The translations under genes and the position numbers were made by a program. From Roseibium alexandrii DFL-11 (GTDB lineage Bacteria > Pseudomonadota > Alphaproteobacteria > Rhizobiales > Stappiaceae): a DNA stretch of 64,000 nt. This document shows, in pieces, positions 1 through 16,049 of the stretch; positions within the stretch are counted from its first letter, which is position 1; each line of letters opens with the position of its first letter. The notes under the pieces are model-generated. The model saw nothing but the letters and a program-made list of their open reading frames with translations, was not told the origin of the DNA and searched no databases. Location of the stretch: assembly GCF_000158095.2 (NCBI RefSeq), contig NZ_CM011002.1, forward strand, positions 2,637,203-2,701,202, given 5' to 3'.

Positions 1-776
1 TACATTGTGGCAAAGACTGCCAGCAAAAAGAACTTGATCCAGAGCTTGTTGCGCCCTTCAAGCAAGCGCTTGTCCGACCGGATGATCAGGGAGAACGCTT
101 CGCCATGAGAGAACTCGTCGTTGCACCACTCTTTGAACCACTTAAAGATCGGGTGGAACCGGAGCTCTGGATGCTTCTCTAAATGCCGGTAGATTGTGAT
201 GTACCGGGCGTAGCCGATCTTCTCTGACAGGTAAGTCGCGTAGTAGATGAATTTCGGCTTGAAGTAGGTGTATTTCTTCGCCTTGGCGAGGAACCCCATG
301 TTTACGCCGATGCCGAAATCCTTAAGCGCGTCATTGATGAACCCGGCATGACGGGACTCATCCCGGCTCATATAGCCGAAGAGCTCGCAGATTTCCTGGT
401 TCTTGCCGCGCCGTTTCATTTCCTTGTAAAGCACGCAGCCGGAGAACTCCGAAGTCAGGGACGACACGAGGAAATCGACCAATTCTTCGCGTAGATCATC
501 CGGCAGGGCGTCGATGTCAATGTCATCCCACGCCTCTGTGCGCTTGAAATGTCCCCGATTGGGGTCGGATCGCATTTGAGATATCAAGGCATCCCACTCT
601 TCACGGACGGGCTCGACATTGATCTTGTCCATTTCGTCGAAGTCGGTGGTGTAGAAACGCGGTGTCAACATCGTTGAGACCAAGGCGCTCTTGGTCGTAT
701 CGTTGACAGCGGCCCGGCGCTTTTCAAGGGTCGGTTCGTTCGAGGCCAATTCGGTTGGCGATACGGGTTTGTTCAT
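1..776 (-). CDS. acsF: Mg-protoporphyrin IX monomethyl ester oxidative (aerobic) cyclase, 3' end cut off
   Basis: Diiron enzyme that forms the isocyclic E ring of bacteriochlorophyll using O2. The first 258 codons are present; the frame is open to the window edge, so the C-terminus (about 100 residues in the family) is missing. Translation shows the diiron ligand motifs: SEFSGC with Glu110, RDESRHAGF with Glu140 and His143, and [10 protein letters not shown] with Glu221 and His224. The ATG at 776 overlaps the stop of orf101 as ATGA, so the two are translationally coupled at the distal end of the bchF superoperon. Presence of AcsF points to pigment synthesis under oxygen; no anaerobic cyclase bchE lies in this window. 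Identity is seen from motifs; function follows from the family. Confidence 0.96.
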   Translation of the reverse strand, partial: MNKPVSPTELASNEPTLEKRRAAVNDTTKSALVSTMLTPRFYTTDFDEMDKINVEPVREEWDALISQMRSDPNRGHFKRTEAWDDIDIDALPDDLREELVDFLVSSLTSEFSGCVLYKEMKRRGKNQEICELFGYMSRDESRHAGFINDALKDFGIGVNMGFLAKAKKYTYFKPKFIYYATYLSEKIGYARYITIYRHLEKHPELRFHPIFKWFKEWCNDEFSHGEAFSLIIRSDKRLLEGRNKLWIKFFLLAVFATM

Positions 777-1078
777 GACAGCGCCCTTTCCGTGAAGCTG
801 AATTCACACAATTCCATCATTTCAAGATCGCCGGTTGCACGGGTCCAGGCTCGTTCCAGACGTCCGGCCCGGCGGATGGTCGCCTCGCGCTGGAAACTCT
901 GGCTCTCGCCGTAGGGAATCGAAACTGGCGCACCATGGACCAAGACCTCGTCGCCAGGATGCACCACCACACCATTGTCAAGGCGCAGATGCGCACCGAG
1001 TTGATCAAAAGTGTTGTTGATCTCCACCGTGCAGCTGACGGTTTCCTTCCGGCTCATGAGATTGAAAATCGCGTTCAT
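773..1078 (-). CDS. Small conserved-type protein between puhC and acsF (orf101)
   Basis: A 101-residue soluble protein with no signal peptide or membrane segment. It is rich in beta-type sequence: [20 protein letters not shown], then a [12 protein letters not shown] stretch suggestive of a small barrel, then a basic [15 protein letters not shown] region. It is coupled by ATGA overlaps on both sides, with puhC upstream (1075-1078) and acsF downstream (773-776). I recall small uncharacterised genes at this place in other alphaproteobacterial photosynthesis clusters but cannot assign a function. Its position suggests a role with the reaction-centre assembly factors or as a partner of the cyclase AcsF. 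PuhE, often nearby, is not seen between puhC and acsF here. Confidence 0.85.
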   Translation of the reverse strand: MNAIFNLMSRKETVSCTVEINNTFDQLGAHLRLDNGVVVHPGDEVLVHGAPVSIPYGESQSFQREATIRRAGRLERAWTRATGDLEMMELCEFSFTERALS

Positions 1079-1569
1079 TTGCGCGCTCCTTCCCGGGTTT
1101 CAAGCAGGGCTGCAAAGGCCGCTGCATTATCTTTTCCAAAAGCTTCCAGATAGATACGTTCGCCGATTGCCGTGTCCGACAGGCTGACCGCACCGGTCTC
1201 CCATTGAATGAGCCGGTAGGGTGCCGTGGCCGGAACTTTCGCCACCATCCGCATGCGTTCGAAAGCGCGCAGCGAGCCGCGGACGAAGCCCCCGTTGTCC
1301 TTTTCAAAGGCTGAAACAACAACACCGCTTCGCGCGTCTGTGACAGTGACGATATCCGCCGCATCCCGCGTGATCAGAATGTCCCGGATCGCGACCGGCG
1401 CACCGGTTTGGTGCTTGACGACGCCAATGCCGGTTGTCTGACCAAAAACCACCGCTGCGACTGCAAAACTCAAAAGCAATGCCGTCCCGATCAGGATCCT
1501 GCGCGGAAACTGTTTGCCGCGCCGTCCTTTGCGGTCCGAGAAATATCCGAGATGGGAAACCGAAGGCAT
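1075..1569 (-). CDS. puhC: Photosynthetic complex assembly protein PuhC
   Basis: A 164-residue protein with a basic N-terminus (SDRKGRRGKQFPRR), one membrane helix at about residues 24-44 and a periplasmic C-terminal domain. This is the size and layout of PuhC, which helps reaction-centre and LH1 assembly. The ATG at 1569 is preceded by a GGAG about 8 bases upstream. It follows puhB after 9 bases and overlaps orf101 by ATGA. Sequence of this family is poorly conserved, so the call rests on length, topology and the puhA-puhB-puhC order. Confidence 0.88.
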   Translation of the reverse strand: MPSVSHLGYFSDRKGRRGKQFPRRILIGTALLLSFAVAAVVFGQTTGIGVVKHQTGAPVAIRDILITRDAADIVTVTDARSGVVVSAFEKDNGGFVRGSLRAFERMRMVAKVPATAPYRLIQWETGAVSLSDTAIGERIYLEAFGKDNAAAFAALLETREGARK

Positions 1570-1578
1570 CGCTCGCTC

Positions 1579-2256
1579 CTACTCCGCAGCTTCTACAGAC
1601 GCCGAAACTGCGCCCTGCGGTACGGTGTCATTGTGAGCCAAACGCGAATGACCAGAGGTCACAGCCGCATTCTGGCTGATCGCAAGCGCAAGGAGATCGG
1701 CTACTTTCCTGGCGTCGGTCAGGCAGATAAGGCTCGGCTCGACATTCGCAAACCGCCACCCGCGGACATGCGGCCATTGCACCAACCAGGAGATCTGATG
1801 CCCTGGCAGGACCTGGATCGCAACATGTCCGGCACCACCGGGAAGGTCGGCCATCGAGATTGCTGCCAGCTGCTTGAACGGCAAATTGAGCGTCATGGAA
1901 AACGCGACACCAAAGCGGATGACAACGCGCTGCGTTGTGATGGTGTAAAGCGTCGTCTTGTGGACAGCCCAGGCAAACAACTCCAGCATACCGATCAAGA
2001 TCGCGGCCAATGCGGTCAATACGGCGACTGAGAACACGATGCCAGCCAAGGGACGGCCATCATAAAGACCGCCAAACACCGCCCATGCTGCCAGGATCAG
2101 GAAGTAGCCTGATATCCAACGGTTCTTGAGGAGATGGCGGGCAAGTAGGCGCGTTGAAGGCCGCCCCTGCCACAGCATTTTTTCACCGTTCGGCAGACGT
2201 TCAGGCAAACCGGGAACCGGCTCCATTTCATGTTCCCGCGCAACAAACTGTTTCAT
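1579..2256 (-). CDS. puhB: Photosynthetic complex assembly protein PuhB
   Basis: A 225-residue membrane protein. Residues about 48-66 and 71-97 form two or three membrane helices. They are followed by a PH-like domain beginning LYTITTQRVVIRFG, the typical bacterial PH-domain signature of PuhB. The family acts as a reaction-centre assembly factor at the cytoplasmic membrane. The ATG at 2256 overlaps the puhA stop as ATGA. The alanine-rich tail after about residue 195 is likely disordered. Confidence 0.92.
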   Translation of the reverse strand: MKQFVAREHEMEPVPGLPERLPNGEKMLWQGRPSTRLLARHLLKNRWISGYFLILAAWAVFGGLYDGRPLAGIVFSVAVLTALAAILIGMLELFAWAVHKTTLYTITTQRVVIRFGVAFSMTLNLPFKQLAAISMADLPGGAGHVAIQVLPGHQISWLVQWPHVRGWRFANVEPSLICLTDARKVADLLALAISQNAAVTSGHSRLAHNDTVPQGAVSASVEAAE

Positions 2257-3032
2257 ATCAGCGGCTCCCCACGGTTTTTCAACGCATAGAGGAGACCGGC
2301 GCCGAAGTAGGCCGCAATCTTGTCCTCTTCCAGCAAGGTTACCGTGCCTGGTTTCGCATGCGCCGGGACATCAGCAAATTGCTCGGATGTGATTGCATGG
2401 ACATAAAGATACGGCTTGTTGCCACGGCCACGCTTGATGACGACAAAGTTGTTCGGCAGAAGAACCGTTTTCTCGGCGCCCTCAATCTCAACCTCATAGT
2501 AGCGGATCAGAAATTCTGCCCGATCGACCCAGACGTCCTTGACGGTTCCTGCAGAACTGCTGTCACAACCCACAACCGGAAGGCCAATGGGGTCAAGTTC
2601 ACCGTCAGCGATCGAAAATCCTTCCGCCTCGTTCATCGGGACAATCCGGGCGTCGCCATGAGCGGTCAGATCCGGCGTATCTGCGCGCTCGGCCCATGAG
2701 CCGGGCCCAACGCCTGCGAGCAGAGGATTGCCTTCCGGCTCCATCGGATATCCAGGTGCTGGAGAAACCCGTTTGGCATTCAAAGGGCGGTCGTCGCGCT
2801 TTAAATCCGGAACCTGAACGGTCCCATGACCGTGTGGCAGAACGAACGTCTTTTTGTCTGGAACAAACAGCCACGGGTCCTTGTTGAACCTGCCTGTGAC
2901 ATCATCTTCTAGCGGATAGCCTTCGCGCCGGTCTTCCTGACGGATGTACCAGATCAACCCGGCGAAAAAGACCCAAAAGACATAGAGCACCACTTGGGCG
3001 ACATCTATGCTGCCGACGATAGAACCGGTCAT
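2253..3032 (-). CDS. puhA: Photosynthetic reaction centre H subunit
   Basis: A 259-residue protein, matching the usual length of about 260. One N-terminal membrane helix (IDVAQVVLYVFWVFFAGLIW) is followed by the diagnostic RQEDRREGYPLEDD and a cytoplasmic PRC-type barrel domain, with YYEVEIEGAEKTVLLP near residue 190. The subunit caps the L/M core and tunes the QB site. Start choice: two ATGs lie 6 bases apart after an AGGAGG at 3040-3045. The first leaves only 1 base of spacing, while the ATG at 3032 leaves 7, so the latter is chosen. It follows lhaA after 34 bases. Confidence 0.96.
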   Translation of the reverse strand: MTGSIVGSIDVAQVVLYVFWVFFAGLIWYIRQEDRREGYPLEDDVTGRFNKDPWLFVPDKKTFVLPHGHGTVQVPDLKRDDRPLNAKRVSPAPGYPMEPEGNPLLAGVGPGSWAERADTPDLTAHGDARIVPMNEAEGFSIADGELDPIGLPVVGCDSSSAGTVKDVWVDRAEFLIRYYEVEIEGAEKTVLLPNNFVVIKRGRGNKPYLYVHAITSEQFADVPAHAKPGTVTLLEEDKIAAYFGAGLLYALKNRGEPLI

Positions 3033-3066
3033 GGTCATTCCTCCTAAAACTGGTGCCGATCCGGGA

Positions 3067-4506
3067 TCACCCGGGTATTTCGGCAAGGCCAAAGCGCCTG
3101 TCGTCTCCGCGCTCTTGCCGGTATTGGTGCCCGGCCAAGGGACCAAGAACGGCGAGACAGATGAAAAGAAGCGCGATTTCAATATGGTAGACAGCCAGAT
3201 AACCGGCAGCCTCGTTGTTCATTGCAGATCCGAGCAGCCCATCCAGCGCAAGGATGTTGACGCCATTCTTGATCAGACCGCCCAGCAACAGGCTGACGCC
3301 GATGGCGGTCGCCTGGACCGCTCCCCAGGCGCCAACAAGAATGCCGCTGTCAGCGCGTTTCGAAATGCTCATGGCTGCCAGCATGGTGCAGACTGCAAAA
3401 AGACCACCGCCAAGCCCGACACCCGCGGCACCGCCGTAGAACAGCATGTCAGTCTCAAGCGGCGATGCAAAAACAATGGCAGAGAAAGCGGCAATACCGA
3501 TCAAGAGGCCACGGGCGGCGATCCTGTACATGTGGGCGCCGCGGTTAAGGCTGTGCGCTGCCCAGGCAAATCCTGCCATCGTGCCAGCGGCCCAAAGCGC
3601 CGTCAGCAGCGTGGTTTGGCCGACCGTCATGCCAAGGATCTCGCCACCATAGGGCTCCAGCAAGATATCCTGCATGGAAAACGCTGCAGACCCGATCGCG
3701 ACAGCAATCAACAAGCGGACGGTGCCCGGTTCGCACCAATAGTCGGCCAAAGCCTCAAAGAACCCGGCAACTTTCCTGTCGTGAGACGTTCGGGCCGGAT
3801 TACGCGCTTCCTGCTTCCAGGCGGAAATCACGTTGAGCGCCAGGGTTAGAAGCGCTGTGCTCTGGATCACCTGAATGAGCCGTTTTGGCGAAAAGTCGGC
3901 GAGGAAGATGCTGTAGAAGATCGAAGCGGCGATCATACCCGCCAGCAGCATCACATAAAGCAGCGCAACAACACGGGGCCGCTTGTCTTGCGGAACCAGA
4001 TCCGTTGCGAGCGCAAGACCCGCAGTTTGCGACATGTGCAAACCAAAGCCGGCGAATAGAAAGGCAAGACCTGCCAGCACGGTTCCAGCCCAGGCCGGTC
4101 CAACACTTTGGGATTCGAGCAGCAAAAGCGCGAACGGCATGAAGGCCAGTCCGCCGAACTGCAAGATGGTGCCGAACCAGAGATAGGGAACACGCCGCCA
4201 GCCGAGCACCGACTTGTAGGTATCCGAACGATAGCCGAAGAAGAGCCTCAAGGGTGCTGCCAGAACCGGGATTGCCACCACGGCAGAAACCAATGCAACG
4301 GATACCCCGAGCTCGACAATCAGAACCCGGTTGAGCGTTCCGGTCAAAAGCACCAAGACACAGCCCGCAGACACCTGGAAGAGCGCGAGGCGAAGAAGAC
4401 GTGACAGCGGCACGTCCTTTGTTGCCGCGTCCGCAAACGGCATGAAGTTGACCCCGGCGGTCTGCCAGAAGCCGATCATCCTGTCTGATGCGGACTTGAA
4501 CATCAT
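3067..4506 (-). CDS. lhaA: Light-harvesting 1 assembly protein LhaA (PucC family, MFS fold)
   Basis: A 479-residue polytopic membrane protein of the PucC/LhaA family, with about 12 predicted helices. The family landmark TLNRVLIVELGVSVALVS occurs near residue 57, followed by RLFFGYRSDTYKS. LhaA assists LH1 antenna assembly around the reaction centre and may deliver pigment. The ATG at 4506 overlaps the bchM stop as ATGA and has GGAGG 10 bases upstream inside bchM, so an upstream in-frame extension to 4578 was not used. A second family member lies downstream of bchG at 16994. Position between bchM and puhA is the classical lhaA place. Confidence 0.95.
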   Translation of the reverse strand: MMFKSASDRMIGFWQTAGVNFMPFADAATKDVPLSRLLRLALFQVSAGCVLVLLTGTLNRVLIVELGVSVALVSAVVAIPVLAAPLRLFFGYRSDTYKSVLGWRRVPYLWFGTILQFGGLAFMPFALLLLESQSVGPAWAGTVLAGLAFLFAGFGLHMSQTAGLALATDLVPQDKRPRVVALLYVMLLAGMIAASIFYSIFLADFSPKRLIQVIQSTALLTLALNVISAWKQEARNPARTSHDRKVAGFFEALADYWCEPGTVRLLIAVAIGSAAFSMQDILLEPYGGEILGMTVGQTTLLTALWAAGTMAGFAWAAHSLNRGAHMYRIAARGLLIGIAAFSAIVFASPLETDMLFYGGAAGVGLGGGLFAVCTMLAAMSISKRADSGILVGAWGAVQATAIGVSLLLGGLIKNGVNILALDGLLGSAMNNEAAGYLAVYHIEIALLFICLAVLGPLAGHQYRQERGDDRRFGLAEIPG

Positions 4507-5222
4507 GGCCGGATCACCTCCATGGCCTGGGAGGTGTAAAAACCGACTGAAATCCGGTGCGTTCGGCCACTCGTCCAACCGGCCATATGCGGCTGATGCA
4601 CGAGCTGGTCAACCAGCCGCTCCGGGTTGGCCGGATAGATGGCCGGGGCCCTGTCGGCCCGCGGAAATGCCTTGCCGATCATCAGCATGGCTTTCAGGAG
4701 ATGCGAACTCGGGGCCAAAGTGAACAAAAGGCTCTTGCTGGTGCGCTCGGCAAACTGCTCGAGCACCTTCTTGGCATCCTCGGGGGCGTAGTGAATGAGA
4801 ACGTCCATGGCGACGACCGCATCGAACTGTCCCAAATGCGGATCCAGCATATCCCCGCTTTTGAACGTCACGGTTCCGTGCGGATGGCCGTTGAGGCGGC
4901 TCATCTGCTCAGCGGCACGCTGGCGGGCGAAGGAAACCATCTGCGCCGACAGATCAATGCCAACCACGTCCGCCCCACGTGCGACCAATTCCATGGACAA
5001 CACGCCAGAACCGCAGCCGGCGTCGAGAATGCGCCAACCGGTGAGATCCTGCGGAAGCCAGCTTGCCAGGGTTGACCGCATGTCTTCACGGCCCTGGCGC
5101 ACAGTAGCCCGAATCCCGCTTACCGGCTGATCGCCGGTCAGCTTTTTCCAGGCATCGAGCGCCGTGCGATCGAAGTAATGTTCGATCTCACCGATCCGCT
5201 GTGTGTAGCTGGCCCGTGTCAT
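4503..5222 (-). CDS. bchM: Mg-protoporphyrin IX O-methyltransferase
   Basis: A 239-residue SAM-dependent methyltransferase. The SAM-binding motif LDAGCGSG is at residues 66-73 and the acidic loop VVGIDLS follows. It methylates the C13 propionate of Mg-protoporphyrin, giving the substrate of AcsF. It lies between bchL (17-base gap) and lhaA (ATGA overlap), the standard order bchFNBHLM-lhaA. Confidence 0.96.
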   Translation of the reverse strand: MTRASYTQRIGEIEHYFDRTALDAWKKLTGDQPVSGIRATVRQGREDMRSTLASWLPQDLTGWRILDAGCGSGVLSMELVARGADVVGIDLSAQMVSFARQRAAEQMSRLNGHPHGTVTFKSGDMLDPHLGQFDAVVAMDVLIHYAPEDAKKVLEQFAERTSKSLLFTLAPSSHLLKAMLMIGKAFPRADRAPAIYPANPERLVDQLVHQPHMAGWTSGRTHRISVGFYTSQAMEVIRP

Positions 5223-5239
5223 ATCCGGTTCAAACCTTC

Positions 5240-13322
<8,083 letters not shown>

Positions 13323-13390
13323 TCAACCCTCCCCCCAAACCCGACATTGGGTTCAGCAGATGAGTGAGGGTAACGCCGCAACTGCAAAAG

Positions 13391-13408
13391 TGTCAACTTT
13401 GATTGACG
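13391..13408. promoter_or_regulatory. Candidate PpsR/CrtJ operator between bchF and ppaA
   Basis: The 18-bp site TGTCAACTTTGATTGACG fits TGT-N12-ACA with one mismatch (ACG for ACA) and has outer arms TGTCAA and TTGACg. It lies in the 173-bp divergent region of bchF and ppaA-ppsR, so it could repress both directions and give PpsR autoregulation. The motif is known for PpsR/CrtJ; binding here is inferred. Confidence 0.75.
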
Positions 13409-13495
13409 TATATTTTTGTTTACATCACATCAGCTGAGAGTCATGCTTAGTGGGCTCACGGTGCGAATAACAACAATAAATGCGCACGCCGGAGC

Positions 13496-14521
13496 ATGAC
13501 CCCTTTCCGCAAGGCCAGGGAGGCCGACCGCGAAATGAGGATGAACGGCACAACTGAATTGCCCATTGAAACCGTGGCCGCCCGCCGGATAGAGCCCGCC
13601 GACGGCAATATTTATGTTTCTGACCAGGCAAATATGGTAAAGACATCCCGGCTTAACAGCGGCGAACAAGAGACGCTTCGCAACCTCATCCAAGGACCAG
13701 TAGCAGCAATGGCCGCAGAGCAATTATCTGGCCTGCTGGATGCAGGTCTTGAAACCGACATCCGCTACAAATCTGTCATCGCAGAAATGTACGAACGTAT
13801 CCTGGCACCAGATGCCCGCATAAAGGATCACCTTGCCTTTCTGGACGGGGAAGTGCGCTCCAGGTTCAAATCAAATGGCAACCCGGTAGCACTTCCGCCC
13901 ACCGCTATGAAAGTCATGCTTTTAGAAGCGGTTGCGCGCGAACTGGGCAAGAACTGGAGCTGCGATGCGGCCAGTTTCATCGATGTCACGATCGCATCAG
14001 CCCGGCTGCAAGCCATTGCTCAAGCTCTCACTACGGAAGCTGCGCGGGACCGCTCTGGATCGACAGCACCGTTCGCCGTCATCTTTCTGCCCGTTGATGA
14101 ACAGCACAGCTTGATGTCTTACCTCACAGGTGCCCTTTTTCAGGCGCTTGGATGGCAGCAACAGGTTGTTCCGCACGAATCACTGAGTGAATTTGAGTTT
14201 GCCAAAGTGGTGACCCAAGCCGATGTTGTGTGCATTGCGTGGAGCACCACATACCTCAAAAGCAACGCAATCCAACTGATTAACAACATCAGATTGTACT
14301 CCAGCCACAAAACACTACCCATAATTGCAGGTGGTGCAGCTACCCTTGATTTTATCAACCCCCTTGTGGAAATGGGCGTCGATTGTATTTGCGATAGTGC
14401 GCTTTCAGCGGTAAAAACCGCTGAGAGTTTCTACAATTTGGAAAAAATCAATCACTTTGCCGCGCAGGAAGGCCGCGATGCAAAAAGAAGAAAAAGCAGC
14501 ATCGATCGGCATTCCCAATGA
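13496..14521 (+). CDS. ppaA: PpaA/AerR-type B12-binding antirepressor of photosynthesis genes
   Basis: A 341-residue protein directly upstream of ppsR, the classical place of aerR/ppaA. A helical domain has ELGKNWSCDAASFIDVTIAS (about residues 149-168). A Rossmann-like B12-binding domain follows, with EQHSL (His204, at the position of the cobalamin axial ligand) and LPIIAGGAATL. In Rhodobacter, AerR binds light-exposed cobalamin and antagonises CrtJ/PpsR. The usual glycine two residues after the His-x segment is absent here (HSLM), which is noted separately. An alternative start at 13535 has GGGAGG upstream. The stop overlaps ppsR as ATGA. Confidence 0.9.
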   Translation: MTPFRKAREADREMRMNGTTELPIETVAARRIEPADGNIYVSDQANMVKTSRLNSGEQETLRNLIQGPVAAMAAEQLSGLLDAGLETDIRYKSVIAEMYERILAPDARIKDHLAFLDGEVRSRFKSNGNPVALPPTAMKVMLLEAVARELGKNWSCDAASFIDVTIASARLQAIAQALTTEAARDRSGSTAPFAVIFLPVDEQHSLMSYLTGALFQALGWQQQVVPHESLSEFEFAKVVTQADVVCIAWSTTYLKSNAIQLINNIRLYSSHKTLPIIAGGAATLDFINPLVEMGVDCICDSALSAVKTAESFYNLEKINHFAAQEGRDAKRRKSSIDRHSQ

Positions 14522-15954
14522 CCTCTCCCTCGACACATGGCGCGCTGCAAGATATCGGGGTTGGGACTGATTTGCTTGATTTGCTGGGTGCAGACGCCTT
14601 AACAGCCTTGATCGGATTGGGTGCCGATATCGTCGCATTAGTCGATGAAAAAGGTGTCGTAAAGCGCCTCCATTACCGCAACACCGATCTGGATGCGTAC
14701 GGTTTGTCGGCCATTGTCGGCAAGCAATTGCGCGACTGCGTGACCGTGGAATCCGTTCCGAAAATTGACGCCCTCCTTGCTCCGGCAAGAAAACGGCCGG
14801 CCCGTGGCTATCAGGTCAACCACAGCGCCAGCGGACAGCCCGATCTTCCGGTCGCCTACACGGCCAGCAGGACCGACGACTTTCCCTTCACCATTGTTGT
14901 CGGACACGAAATGCGGCAGCAGATGCTGGACCAGCAGCGTTTGGTGGAAGCGCAGATCGCAATGGAGGCCGACTACCGCGAACTTCGTCAGGCCGAAGCG
15001 CGGTACCGGACCGTCTTCAAGATGTCCGAAACAGCCCTTGTCGTAATGGACAGTGAAAAAAGGACAATTCTGGAAGCGAATACGGCAGCTGTGTCTCTCT
15101 TGACCGGCGCTTCTGGCAATCTAACCGGAAAGGCGATACGGGATCTCTTCAAGAAAGGAGACCGGGAGCGTCTTGCAGACGCGATCGGCGAAGCCCGCCA
15201 CAGCGGAGAACCTGTTCAGCTTGCCAACCTTCACAGCAGCGCTGGAAGTACGTTCGACGCAAAACTGCGCGCCTATAGAGAACACGGGACCACAAACCTG
15301 GTCATTACCCTTGAGAACTCCCAGGAAACGGACAGGGTTGATGCAAAACGCTCAAGCGATCGGCTCAATGGCACTCGTGTTGATCTGGAACTGCTGCCCG
15401 AAGCCGCGTTGACGATTGATGGTGAAGGCACTGTGTTGTCGGCAAATACCCTGTTTCTGGACCGTGTTCATGCACCGACCCTCAATCAGGTGGTCGGGCG
15501 GAATGTGTCAAACTGGCTCGGCAAATCCACCGTCGAATTGAGCGTTCTTTTCACCCGCGTCCGGGACGAAAAGACCCTCAGCGGGTTCTCTTCTGTTTTG
15601 ACCGATACGCTCGGCGAGAGTCAGGATGTCAGCCTCTCCGCCCATTACAACAAAGAGACCGACACCACACAGCTGCTGGTTATTCTTCAAGCGGCCAGTG
15701 CCGGTAAAATGACCTTGCCGCCGCCAGCGACAGCAGATCAGGCGGAGGGGTTTGCGAGCCTTGTTGGCAAGGTTCCCTTGAAGGAGCTGATCCGCGAGTC
15801 ACTGGACGTCGTTGAGCGGATCTGCATTGAAGCCGCCCTTGACCAGACCAACAACAACCGCGCCAGCGCGGCTGAGATCCTGGGTCTTTCCCGCCAAAGC
15901 CTCTACATCAAGTTGCGCCGGCACGGGCTCGAAAACTATCGTCCCGGCAAGTGA
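14518..15954 (+). CDS. ppsR: PpsR/CrtJ transcriptional repressor (PAS-PAS-HTH)
   Basis: A 478-residue regulator of the photosynthesis regulon. PAS-type domains cover about residues 25-130, 160-270 and 285-390. A Fis-type HTH lies at the C-terminus (NRASAAEILGLSRQSLYIKL, about residues 446-465). Only two cysteines are present, Cys74 and Cys436. Cys436 lies just before the HTH, like the redox cysteine Cys424 of R. sphaeroides PpsR, but no counterpart of Cys251 is present. It is translationally coupled to ppaA. Candidate target sites are at 13391, 16011 and 20550. Confidence 0.95.
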   Translation: MTSPSTHGALQDIGVGTDLLDLLGADALTALIGLGADIVALVDEKGVVKRLHYRNTDLDAYGLSAIVGKQLRDCVTVESVPKIDALLAPARKRPARGYQVNHSASGQPDLPVAYTASRTDDFPFTIVVGHEMRQQMLDQQRLVEAQIAMEADYRELRQAEARYRTVFKMSETALVVMDSEKRTILEANTAAVSLLTGASGNLTGKAIRDLFKKGDRERLADAIGEARHSGEPVQLANLHSSAGSTFDAKLRAYREHGTTNLVITLENSQETDRVDAKRSSDRLNGTRVDLELLPEAALTIDGEGTVLSANTLFLDRVHAPTLNQVVGRNVSNWLGKSTVELSVLFTRVRDEKTLSGFSSVLTDTLGESQDVSLSAHYNKETDTTQLLVILQAASAGKMTLPPPATADQAEGFASLVGKVPLKELIRESLDVVERICIEAALDQTNNNRASAAEILGLSRQSLYIKLRRHGLENYRPGK

Positions 15955-16010
15955 AGCTTCCGGCTGACCGTCAACCCTCATTTACACTCGCATTTTATGG
16001 CCGCTCAATG

Positions 16011-16028
16011 TGTCAATTTTAATTGACA
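16011..16028. promoter_or_regulatory. PpsR/CrtJ operator in front of bchG
   Basis: TGTCAATTTTAATTGACA is an exact TGT-N12-ACA site and an almost perfect palindrome, with arms GTGTCAAT and ATTGACAC around TTTA. It ends 21 bases before the chosen bchG start, so a bound repressor would cover the initiation region of the bchG-pucC2-bchP-orf89 operon. Confidence 0.88.
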
Positions 16029-16049
16029 CTTTTTGGAGCGCCGCCTAGC

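Noticed and set aside
16023..16049. TTG start for bchG inside the PpsR palindrome
   Set aside because: No ribosome binding site, and the extension is not expected for BchG; the ATG at 16050 is better.
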